A stretch of 64,000 nucleotides of DNA from Crossaster papposus. Lineage: Eukaryota > Echinodermata > Asteroidea > Velatida > Solasteridae. The notes under the pieces were generated by a model. That model saw nothing but the letters and a program-made list of their open reading frames with translations. It searched no databases and was not told the origin of the DNA. Shown one piece after another: positions 34,286-44,371 of the stretch. How positions within the stretch are numbered: position 1 is the stretch's first letter; each line of letters begins with the position of its first letter. The DNA lies in NCBI GenBank assembly GCA_037893245.1, contig JBAIAA010000704.1:806001-870000 (forward strand), written 5' to 3'. The translations under genes and the position numbers were made by a program.

Positions 34286-35451
34286 TTGCAGGTATTTGGG
34301 ATGATGGTCTTTGGTTTTTTAATATTTGTTACAATTAGCAAACAAATATTTACTCATACCTCTGTAACAGCAGTTTTTAAAATAAAATTATTTTTTAATT
34401 TACTTCAGAAAATGAAGGTGAATTATCATCAAATCTATTTTAATCTTTTCAATAACCTGTCCGAAATTGGACGAATTTATCGGCATCCCGTGAACGAATG
34501 TTCTATCACTAGTTATCGTGGCCGGATGAGTTCAAGACATCCGTTGTCCGAAATTTGCAACGGGGGAAAGTATTTGTTGTCATATTTCAGTGTGTAAACA
34601 ACGAGTTACTCGTAATATGTTTGCAGAGGAAGGCAAGCAACGTATAAGTTTACCGGTGAAAAATACGCTTTGTGTTTGATCGGAAAAGGTTCAGAAAACA
34701 AATTAGCTAAAACTGTCTAAATGGGCCCTTGCACTGATGATGTCTTATTTGTTTACTCGCATGCTTTTCTGTGGGGCTACGAAACCATCATCCTTACCAG
34801 GCTCCCATGAATACACAGAGGTTATTGAACCATGGAGAGTTTTCCTTCATCAATGATTGAACGTATAAAACTGTCACTTTGAAACTTGACGTATGGCTTA
34901 TATCAATGCCATGCATAACGAATTGTAAGAGCCTTCCGGCGAGCTGTATATTGCAATCACACGGCTTTTTTTACCTTGTCCTTTGCGTCACAATAGATGC
35001 AGTCACGCATCAGTGACCAACCAGTGAATGTCTCGTCTAGGCATAGACTTGGTGCCAAGTCGGTAATAGCGGTCCACTCGGTATACAGGGGGGAGGTTGC
35101 GGTTGCCTCGTTCCCAATTTCGAAGTTAGATCTGGCACGTTACTAGTCTTAAACCAGCCGTGCCGATAAACTTCGACTGAAATACACGGATTAAACCCGA
35201 CTATCTAACGACTTGTCATCAAGTCTAGTCTAGGCATGGAATAGCAACCAGCGCATTAACTTTGAACTTTCGAGTTGCAGTGTTGTTGAGACTTACCATT
35301 TCCGTTTTTATAGATGAAAACTAAACTTTTAAAATTCTATTTCCCTGGTTATTTGTGAAAATCGCGCCAGCTACGTTAGTGCAATAATAGTAACTAGGAA
35401 TAAGCTGGAAGATTTAGTAAAATATCATACGAAAGGGAACAACGTACTAAC
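34286..35451 (+). repeat. Upstream block 3
   Basis: Partial copy of the upstream block, entered directly from the gene 2 3' flank, which itself contains a local duplication (33911-34003 repeated at 34195-34280). It lacks the distal tRNA-like part and ends in orphan exon 1 copy D. Confidence 0.75.
35045..35227. mobile_element. 183-bp insertion with 10-bp target duplication
   Basis: The direct repeat GTCTAGGCAT flanks it (35035-35044 and 35228-35237). The empty site with one copy is seen in the other five upstream blocks. Its ends are themselves short palindromes (GACTTGGTGCCAAGTC and GACTTGTCATCAAGTC). Class is not recognised: SINE-like by duplication length, foldback-like by its ends. Confidence 0.7.
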
Positions 35452-35574
35452 ATGGCGCTGGGTTCGGGTATTTTGCAAGGTTTGACCGTAAATTTCCGGG
35501 TTCATGACAGACATGCCATGGCGGATTTTGCTGTCATATTTCTGCTCGTATTGACTGGCTGTTCAACGTATCAG
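35452..35574 (+). pseudogene. Orphan exon 1, copy D
   Basis: A copy of the receptor signal-peptide exon with both ATGs, but 123 instead of 124 bp because one C is missing before AACG, changing the splice phase. The donor GTAAAC is intact. No Ig, EGF or kinase exon follows; the intron is joined after GAAATAC to unrelated sequence. Confidence 0.8.
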
Positions 35575-35901
35575 GTAAACATCTTTGTATCATTTTGATA
35601 TCTAATTTGGAAAACTTTGTGAAGTTGGAAAATGTTTTTTATGCCATTGTTATTATTATTATTGTTATTGTTTGTTAATATAGATTTTCCCAGGCTTTTT
35701 AAAAACATTTTTCATTGAAAATCACCAACTCTCACATTCAATTTCGTTCAAAAAAAAATGCACACGCTTTTACCAAACCGATTTAGTCATTTATCATTCA
35801 ATTTCAACGTTTGGTCACTCTATTTAAACATTGTCTCGAGAATATTCCTGTAGAACCGCGACTGGCACCTATGATAGAAAAATGAATTAATAGATGAAAT
35901 A

Positions 35902-36340
35902 CTCTGTAAATTTGCCTGGGTTAAATCATAACCCACAAATTTGGGTTGCCCATTTTGGGTTATATTTTGGGTTAAATCAATCACGAAAAACTCATTGTGG
36001 GTTAAATCAGCATTTATTTCTGGGTTAAATATCTGGGTTAAAACCTACTTGGTTAAAATTTTGAGTAATGGAACTTGAGTTATATATTTGGGTAAAATTG
36101 ATTTTTAATAACCCAAATTGGGTTATATAAGTACATTTTCCTGGGTTAAATTAGTGGGTTAAGATTTACTTAGTTAAGATTCTATGTAACCAAACACGGG
36201 TTGTTTTGGGGGGTTAAAATGATCGTGAATAACACTTTGTTAAGACTTGCACTTGTTATTTTGTTATTTTGTGCATGCATGGTTGAAAGAATTGCAATGA
36301 ATTAAAAATGATCGCGAATAACCCAGATTTGTGTTAAAGT
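35902..36340. repeat. GGGTTAAA/AACCCA-rich segment
   Basis: About 440 bp with many irregular copies of TGGGTTAAAT and AACCCAAAT in both orientations. The same segment begins at the same intron breakpoint at 58763-59176, so both orphan cassettes D and E inherited one rearrangement. It is not a perfect TTAGGG or TTGGG tandem, so not telomeric. Confidence 0.65.
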
Positions 36341-36564
36341 GAAATTGTAAAGTTTAGTCTGACTGGCTGGGTTTCGGTAAGGCACTGGCAAGGCAAGGCG
36401 TTTTATACTACATGTATAAGTTTATAGGGCCTAAAGGTATATAGAGAATGGCGGCAAGTTTGCATTAAAAAAACCAAAACACTATATACTACTGTCTACT
36501 AACTTCCGTGCTGTGTTACTGTAACATAATTTACACACCTTATACTACACCCTTTTTGAGTTAA

Positions 36565-37361
36565 GGGGCCATTCACAATTATCAACATTTTCACAAGCGC
36601 ACAAACCGTACGCTGGTGGGAGGGGGTTTATGCCCGCCGTAGGCTTTTGCTTTCTAATAAAAATGTCGATGTATGATTTTCCCGCTTGCCACAGCTTTTA
36701 TTGCGCGCATCCCACCCACGCCGCGCGCAACGCTTAACGGGCCGAGCGAGGGTGCTGCGCATGGCCAAGCCGGTCGCGCCCCGGCCCGTACGTGTACAGT
36801 ATGCACAGTACAATGAAAATGAAATTTACATACAAGTTAGTGTATCCACTGCGTGTTAACGGCCGGCAACGTGCCGTTAAAAACACGCAGTGGATACACA
36901 TACTTTGTGGCACACAATGGCGGACAATAAAATATGCTAGCTCTAGCTGTGCTGTTGACGTGGATGAATTGTTGAAATTCCTCACTCAACGAGGATGCAT
37001 GTATTGTCAACAACTTAGAACCCGACCAACAAATACATGAAGTTTGTTGTTGTTGATGTAGATTTATGGCGCGTGCGGCATTTTATGCCCTTTGCGCCAC
37101 ATGAAGTTTGTAAATGCCTTTGCGCTTTTAAATGATCAACACAATGTCTTGGGCCAGAGATTGTGGCGAAATGCAGACCGTGAAAAGTGTCCATGTGTAG
37201 TGACAGCCGTGCTCGTACACTGTTTGCATACAACTATATGTAGAATAGTGTCAACAAAAATCAACATTTTTGTTTGTACACTTTTAGGGGGGAGGGAGGG
37301 GGTCTTAAAAAAGTGTACGGTTTGTACGCTTGTGAAAATGTTGATAATTGTGAACGGCCCC
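36565..37361. mobile_element. PIF/Harbinger-like non-autonomous element, 797 bp
   Basis: Long inverted termini, GGGGCCATTCACAATTATC and its complement ending CGGCCCC, are flanked by TAA (36562-36564, 37362-37364). The empty site is present in the paralogous segment at about 61240. TAA duplication and GGG-starting ends fit PIF/Harbinger. No transposase. It contains a 60-bp hairpin (36840-36899). Confidence 0.85.
36840..36899. repeat. Long hairpin inside the 797-bp element
   Basis: GTGTATCCACTGCGTG (from 36840) is followed by its exact complement CACGCAGTGGATACAC (to 36899), with near-perfect pairing extending inward to GTTAACGGC/GCCGTTAA around a loop of about 9 bases. Confidence 0.85.
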
Positions 37362-37467
37362 TAAGTTTACCACATTTTCGCGCGCGCAAGGTCATGTGAT
37401 GGTGACAACCGCGTTTAAGCGGGGAAAAACCGTTGGAATAATGTATACATTATGTACACCGTACGTA

Positions 37468-37648
37468 GGGGTGCGTTTGTTTAAGGTGTAAATAAAGGAC
37501 ACATACCTGGCGACACGAAGGTGAATTGGGGTTAGGGTTAGAATCGATTCGTGTACAAAACCAATGAGAGGCGTCGGAATAAGTTACAAACAAAAGTACA
37601 AACCAAGGAAATTTTCGAGAGGAACAAAGGAAACTCCTCGATTTACAC
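37468..37648. mobile_element. Small TIR element (GGTGTAAAT ... ATTTACACC)
   Basis: Ends GGTGTAAAT and GATTTACACC match those of 50709-50896 and about 61362-61500, with shared interior TACCTGGCGACACGAAGG. Here it abuts the truncated start of upstream block 4. Confidence 0.6.
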
Positions 37649-37654
37649 CATTTT

Positions 37655-38471
37655 AGTTCAATTACATGACCCTTTATATAGGGGCAAGATAAATCATGTG
37701 CGTAAGGATACAAGTAGTAATCCCAATAAAATAGTCCCAACAATTAACATATAAATAGATATCACAATTATATACTTTTGAATGAAATTTCGTTATTCTT
37801 TTTTTTCTTCAATGGTGCCATTATGTTCTACGTGCGAAGATTGATATTGAAGTTACTATTATGCTTTGCGGGTATTTGGGATGATGGTCATTTTTTTTTT
37901 TGTATTTGTTACAATTAGCAAACAGATGTTTACTCATGCCTCTGTAACAGCAGTTTAAACAAAATATCAATTTACTTCAGAAAATAAAGGTGAATTATCA
38001 TCAAATCTATTTTAATCTTTTCAATAACCTGTCCGAAATTGGACGAATTTATCGGCAGCCCGTGAACGAATGTTCACTAGTTATCGTGGCCGGATGAGTT
38101 CAAGTCATCCGTTGTCCGAAATTTGCAACAGGAGAAAGTATTTTTTAGTCATATTTCAGTTTGTAAACAACGAGTTACTCGTAATATGTTTGCAGAGGAA
38201 GGCAAGCAACGTATAAGTTCACCGGTGAAGAATACGCTTTGTGTTTGATCGGAAAAGGTTTAGCAAACAAATTAGCTAAAACTATCTAAATGGGCCATTG
38301 TACTGACGATGTCACACTGTTTACTTGCATGTTTTTCTATGGGGCTACGAAACCATCATCCTATACCAGGCTCCCATAAATACACAGAGGCATATTGAAC
38401 CATGGAGAGTTTCCCTTCATCAATGATTGAACCTATAAAACTCGTAACTTGACGTATGGCTTATATCAATG
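37655..38471 (+). repeat. Upstream block 4, distal part
   Basis: Paralogous flank of gene 3, cut at the CAATG target (38467-38471) by the composite transposon and continued at 44006-44371, which leads into exon 1 of gene 3. Confidence 0.78.
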
Positions 38472-39018
38472 CATGGGCGGATACAGGGGGGGGGGGTCCA
38501 AGGGGTCCGGACCCCCCCTTTTTTCTTGAGTGAAAAAAAAAAAAAACGAAAAAAAAAACGAAAAAAAATAAATGTATTTCACCTAACAAGCAACGTACAT
38601 ACTACATGTACACACATACATACGTATTGTTGTTGTATATATTGTTGTATATTTTATTCACATTATCACATTGTAACCCAAAGGTCAAATTGCATGATAA
38701 TTTACAATATTAAAAACATCAAAATCACAGTAAACATAAATTAAACAAATTAAGAAAACACCCATATAAGTTGGTTAAGAAACTAGAAAGAAAAATAAAA
38801 TTAGTACCTTGCACATACTTGTAGATTTGTCTGTCTCAAATCATTAAAAATAAATAAAAGAGCAAGCTACTCATAGATAATACTTATTTAAATAACTGGT
38901 AAAGGGTTAAAACGGGTTGTTTGTTATTAATCAAAAATGCGAGTATTAATCTTGCACATATTTTTGGTGGCTCTAATTATAAAAAGATTATTAAAAACTG
39001 TTCACAGAGCAAAAGATT

Positions 39019-42000
39019 CTACTTGTTCAGCAAGCTGATGAAATAGGGTATTGGGCTGTTTTTGAATCGTGATGTCCTGGTGCGTAAGTGGGAATAATGA
39101 TGTGCATTACGCAGGTTGCGGGCATGAGACTCCCGTCTGGTAGGAGGGAGAAGATCATTAGTACGTTCTGAATTGGCAAGTCCTTTGGCAAAGCTGAGAC
39201 AATGATTCTCCCTCCTATCGGCAAGAGACTCAAGCCCGCAAAGCTGCATTGCATCCGCATACGAAGTATAGCGCTGTGCCAAAATGGTTTTGCATGCACG
39301 TTTTTGCAAGTGCTCCAGAGTCTTCTTCTGGGCAGCAGTAATTGAGGAAGACCAAGTAACATCAGCATATTCAACAACAGGCCTCACATAACTTTTATAA
39401 ATTGATATGAGCTCATCATCATCGAATCCAAACCTCTTGAGCAGGCGGAGCATATACAGTTTTTGATTGGCTTTCTTACAAATTTCATTGATATTTTTCT
39501 CCCATCGGAGGTCATTCTGTAGCCAGACTCCTATAGGACCTTTGCCTCAGATACAAAGTTCAGAGGGACTCCCGCAATGCTCAACTCGGCATGTGGTGGG
39601 GGTTTAGTTTTGAAACATGATTGGATGGCCTGACACTTGGAGGGATTCAGTCCGAGTTTGTTGGTGTTGGTCCATTCAGTAAATTCATCAAGAACTACTT
39701 GCAAGCCACTAGGTTGGGAGCAAGAACGATTCTCAACAAGTGTCAAGTCATCCACATATTTCCAGCACTTAATCTTTTCACCCAAATCATGAGCCGCGTC
39801 ATTAATAACGACCTGGAAACCTATGGGGCCGAGTTTAGTTCCTTGAGGGAGTGCTCCACTGAGGACCTTGTACTCTGAGAGTGCTTGGTTGTATCGTACA
39901 CATTGGGTGCGGTTGCTGACAAAGTCACACAACCAAGGGACGATGGATCTGCGGACTCCCAAGCGGATAAATTTCTCAATGAGGATGGTATTGTAGCGTG
40001 GTCTTTCAGGGTTCTTTTCCTACTTGCCGCAAAACGCGTGAACAAACAGGATGCATACAAATCTCTGCTTTGCACAACTTTATTCCGACTTCCACAACTG
40101 GTTTTACCTACAGCTCGGTCTTTTCTAGCACTTCTCAAGCCCAACTTTTACACACAACTCATTTGTTACACCGTTCTAAACATACTCGTTTTCTTTGTTA
40201 CATTTTTGTATACAACACTTGGCTAACTGCCAATTTCCGCGGGCGCGCCTGCACTAGCCTATTGTCCACGCCAACTAAATATAGACAGGCCATTTCCGGA
40301 GCTACTGTCCTGTAAAGAGTTCATGACCACAGTCAATAAGGGCTCCGGCGGGAGAATTAGGTGTTCGCTACAGTATGATCAATCATATCAAACGCTTTGG
40401 AGAAATCCGTCAGAACCACCGTCCCAATGTTGCCGACCTCGTCAGCACCCTGATGGAGTGAATGGAGAAGACTAACTAAATAATGGGAGGTGGAAATGCC
40501 TTTGACATTGCCAAATTGCTGTGGGTCAATTTTGTCTTGAGTATATCCTCCAAAACCCAGTTTGTTACAAAACCCTCCCCTATCTTTGCAAAGCAGTCAG
40601 TCAAAGAAACTGGCCTGAGTTTATTAGCCGTAGGGGGCTTCGTTTTGGGTATTGGTACTACTATAGCCTTTTCCCATTGCTTAGGCACCACGCCCTCTTT
40701 GTACGAGCAATTCAACACATCAGTTAAAGGTGAACTCAACTCATAGGCAAATTCTTTAACAAGCTTGGGAGAAATTCCATCGGGACCAGTGGCTTTGTTG
40801 GATTTGACTTTTTTGAGCTCATTGTACACTTCCCAAGGATAGAGTGATGGTGGAGGCTCCATGGCTGGTAAATAAGCCTCCAGAACATTAAGATCCAGAG
40901 GGGGAATATGAGAAGAAACCCTCACAAACTGATCATTAATTGTGTTGGCAATAGTCACATGATCATCATCACTCACTCCCTGTACAGGTATTCTGAGGAC
41001 AGCTTTAGTGTTTCCCGTCATTAATTTTATCTGCTGGTGCCACTTCCTTGGATTTGTTTCTTGTAGAATTCGAACTCTATTAGCGTAGAAGTGAACTTTG
41101 GCCTTCTTGATCTCTCTACGTACCTCATTGCGTAGTTTATTGTACACCACGACTCTCCCCGACCCGAACGCAACCTGTCTCATTTTTACAAGTGATTGAA
41201 CTTTCTGAGACATCCAAGGTTTATTACTGCTTTGGGTTTTTATTGTTTGCATGGGAAAGAATCTATCAACTGCACCATGGAGAGACTCGTATAGTGCATC
41301 TGCCTTACGCTGGGTATTTTCAGCTTTGAGAACATTAGACCAGTCTTGTTCTTGAATCCACCTACCAAACACTCTTAACTCTGAATCTTTCATAGGACGG
41401 AATGTCCTTTTGCTGCCCTGATTTTTTATAGCACGCACATCAGGTCTCCACAGGATACATACATGATCACTCTTTCCCAATGCTGACAAGGGAACTGGGT
41501 CTCTATAGTGAACATTAAAATTGGTCATGATAAGATCTAATGTTGCAAGTGCACGTGTGGGAAATTTAACCAACTGTTTTAGATTACAATGTTTGAGAAT
41601 GTTAATTACCGGCATTCTGTTGAAATCCCCCATAATAGCGAAACCAATGTCCGGATATTTAGTGTGAAGAAGGTCCATGGATTCCAATAGATGCTGTGTG
41701 AGAAGATCTTGGAGGGAAGAATCTGGTGGAATATAGACGCCACATACAGCGATGATCGATGTATCTCTAGGTAGCCTCTTAGGTTGTAGCAGAGACCATA
41801 CACACTCCAGCTCGTTGGGGACTGAGATTTCTGGAATCCCACTTGCAGTGATATGTGACTTGACATAAACTGCAACTCCTCCACCTTTTGCATGACTACG
41901 AGACTTTGAAAAAATCTCATAGCCGTCAATGGAGAGCATATAGTCAGGCATATCAGGTCGAAACCAAGATTCAGTTATCACTCCCACATCTACAGATTCT

Positions 42001-42404
42001 TGATGTAAAAGCAGCTCAAAGTCATCAAACTTGTTCACAAGAGATTGAGCGTTGCAAAGCACGAATGTAGGAAAATCTCTCTTTGGACGTGATGTTGAAG
42101 TGATGGTTTTAATCTCAGTGAGATTTGACAAAGTTATCCCTCTTCTAATGTTCGTGGGGTTCTGTAAGTGTGGTCTATAAGCCTCCACAACTTGTATTCT
42201 CCTATACAGGCTCCTTCCTCCACGACACCCCCTCTTATTTCTTTTTCGGCACGCCCTTAAATCAATGAGTGTACTTTGTAAATGGGAGTCTGGATGGAAC
42301 AAGCAGATGTTACTGTTCAAGCTCTTAAGAAAGCTACTGGAGTACGTATGTCTGTTAATTGTAGGCATGTCTCTTGAGTTGAGACAGCAACCACAGCGTG
42401 TCAA
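39019..42404 (-). pseudogene. LINE (non-LTR retrotransposon) ORF2: AP endonuclease and reverse transcriptase, broken
   Basis: The 642-residue minus frame (42404-40476) has an APE-type endonuclease (LCNAQSLVNKFDDF, GDFNRMP, KSDHV) and the start of the RT (NKATGPDGISPKL). A frameshift near 40550 moves the RT to another frame, a solo LTR (39992-40372) interrupts it, and it resumes with GALPQGTKLGP and the catalytic YVDD (39747-39758). A further frameshift near 39500 precedes the C-terminal domain (VRPVVEYADVTW). The layout resembles CR1/Jockey-type LINEs. ORF1 is not evident. The element nicks and reverse-transcribes at its target; this copy is inactive. Confidence 0.9.
39992..40372 (-). mobile_element. 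Solo LTR, 381 bp, inserted in the LINE
   Basis: The ends are TGTAGCG and CGCTACA (TG...CA), flanked by a 4-bp direct repeat GTAT (39988-39991 and 40373-40376). Removing it with one repeat joins the LINE reading frame without a gap, which proves the ends. On the minus strand it has TATATTTAG (possible TATA box) and AATAAAG (possible poly(A) signal), as in a promoter-bearing LTR. No internal retroviral-type genes remain. Confidence 0.85.
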
Positions 42405-44371
42405 ATCTCAGTTAAGTTTAGTAACGCTCACAGTAGTATATATGCATTCAGAAAGCTGACGAATGACATGGCTTTAGCAGTGGCGGCGTCCTCAAAACAG
42501 TCCAGCACCTGATGAACTCCAGGCATATGATGATGACTCCAATAAATGGCTGGAAAATACTGAACTTCCAGTGTAACTTTGTCCCAAGACCAACAATAAT
42601 TTTTGGAGATGTCGGTACCAGACTAAAAACTCCCATCAAATACTGGTTAGAGGTAGTCAAGTGTCACTCTTCCAAATATGGGAATAATGCTCTGCAAAGA
42701 CCACCACAAAACTGTGGTGAAAACTCTCTTTTAATACAAAGTCCACGGAAAATACTGGAGTGTAGGTGATCACGAGTACTCACATACTATGCAGTTCACG
42801 AATTTAAGACAAATACCAACTCACTAACAGCAAAACTGAGACAATCTAACGGAAAAACAACAGAGCAGAGAAACAAAATGATGCAGCCTCATGAAGGGCG
42901 CCCTCTCAAACCACGTGTATTATTCTCAAACCACACACACAAAATAATAACCATATAGACTATGATTTGACTTTTTTGGCTTAGTTTTTCGAGCCGCTAG
43001 TTTGTTTATTCCTTCTTATTGCATTTCAGGCAATTACATATTTTAATTTTTTAAACGCTTTCATAAGCTTGAACGGGGCAGGCTTGCCCCAAATGCCATG
43101 CTTGGCTCACCACTGGGCCCATTTACTTGGCAGACTTGCCAATAAAAACACTGGAATTTCACCGTTTGAAGTGACGGTTGAGTAGCCCCAGCAGAACGAG
43201 TGCAATAGGCGCTAACCACAGTGTTTATATATTTGTCACGTGACCTAAATTTAAGCTAAATTTATGTAAATTACTAAACACTAAACTGGAACAAACGCCG
43301 CTTTTTCCACCGTTTGTAGAGACGGTCGGAATAAACCCCGCTAGCACAAGCGGGCGTTTGGCGTGTAGTTTGTTAAAGATTAAACACAACTTGTAACATT
43401 TTATTTTAACATACAACTTTAAATTAAACTTACCTAATAACTATTAGGGCTTGTAATTTGTTTATTATTTTAAATGGAGTCATTGCCGGTCGCTCCCAGC
43501 CAAATCCTGCCTATGTTAAGTATGCCTAAGGTTTATGACCAATTAACCGTTACCTCATTTTACACGTAGTGTGAGTCAGTGTGCGCTGTTTTTAAATCCA
43601 AACTTCCAATACCGGTATCCATAATATACTCCTCTGGTCAAAATTTATTTCAAGTTATCATTCCAGCTAAAAATGGTAAATATTAGATTTTTAAAAAAAA
43701 TGGTATAAAAATCAGGCTTCATATTGCCACAACATTAACACAAAATAGGTAGAAATTGGCCTCAGATTGCGCCAGAGAGCACCTAATAAACCAAAAAATT
43801 GAAGGGCCCTTAAGCGGGCCCTGAACCCCGGCCGCAGGGACTTCGCGCTACGCGCTCGTGATGTGCGCTTCGCGTACATGCTTCCCAGTTACATGTACTC
43901 AAATTGTTACACACCCACATTTTCTTTTTACACACCCAATTCAAAAAATCCTGCCTAAGACCTTGGGTGGACCCCCCCTTTAAAAAAATCCTGGATCCGC
44001 CCATGCAATGCCATGCATAACGGATTGTTAGAGCATTACGGGCTGTGGATTGCAACCACACGGCTTGCCTTTACCTTGCCCTTCGCCGCTTCGCGCCACA
44101 ATAGAGGCAGTCACGCATCAGTGACCAACCAGTGAATGTCTCGTCTAGGCATGGAATAGCAACCAGCGCATTAACTTTGAACTTTCGAGTTGCAGTGTTG
44201 TTGAGACTTAGCCTACCATTTCCGTTTTTATAGATACAAAACTAACTTTAAAAATTATTTTTCTCTGGTTATTTGTGAAAGTCGCGCCAGCTACGTTAGT
44301 GTAATAATAGTAACTAGGAATAAGCTGGAAGATTTAGTAGAACGTTGTACGAAAGGGAACAACGTAATAAC

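Larger units (their letters stand above)
38472..44005. mobile_element. 5.5-kb TIR element containing a LINE
   Basis: Inverted ends CATGGGCGGAT and ATCCGCCCATG, followed inward by G-run/GGTCC and GGACC/C-run, are flanked by CAATG (38467-38471 and 44006-44010). The empty site has one CAATG at about 34905 and in other blocks. No transposase gene is visible; the interior is A-rich sequence plus a minus-strand LINE. Superfamily not assigned, because a 5-bp duplication does not fit hAT. Confidence 0.8.

Noticed and set aside
35902-36340. GGGTTA-like repeats as interstitial telomere
   Set aside because: The motif is irregular, occurs in both orientations and is spaced unevenly; no TTAGGG-type tandem is present.
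38469-38744. Short plus-strand frame at the left end of the composite element
   Set aside because: It translates transposon terminus and A-rich DNA; not a gene.
40012-40360. Novel coding insert inside the LINE
   Set aside because: The TG...CA ends, GTAT duplication and restored frame show it is a solo LTR; the open frames across it are incidental.
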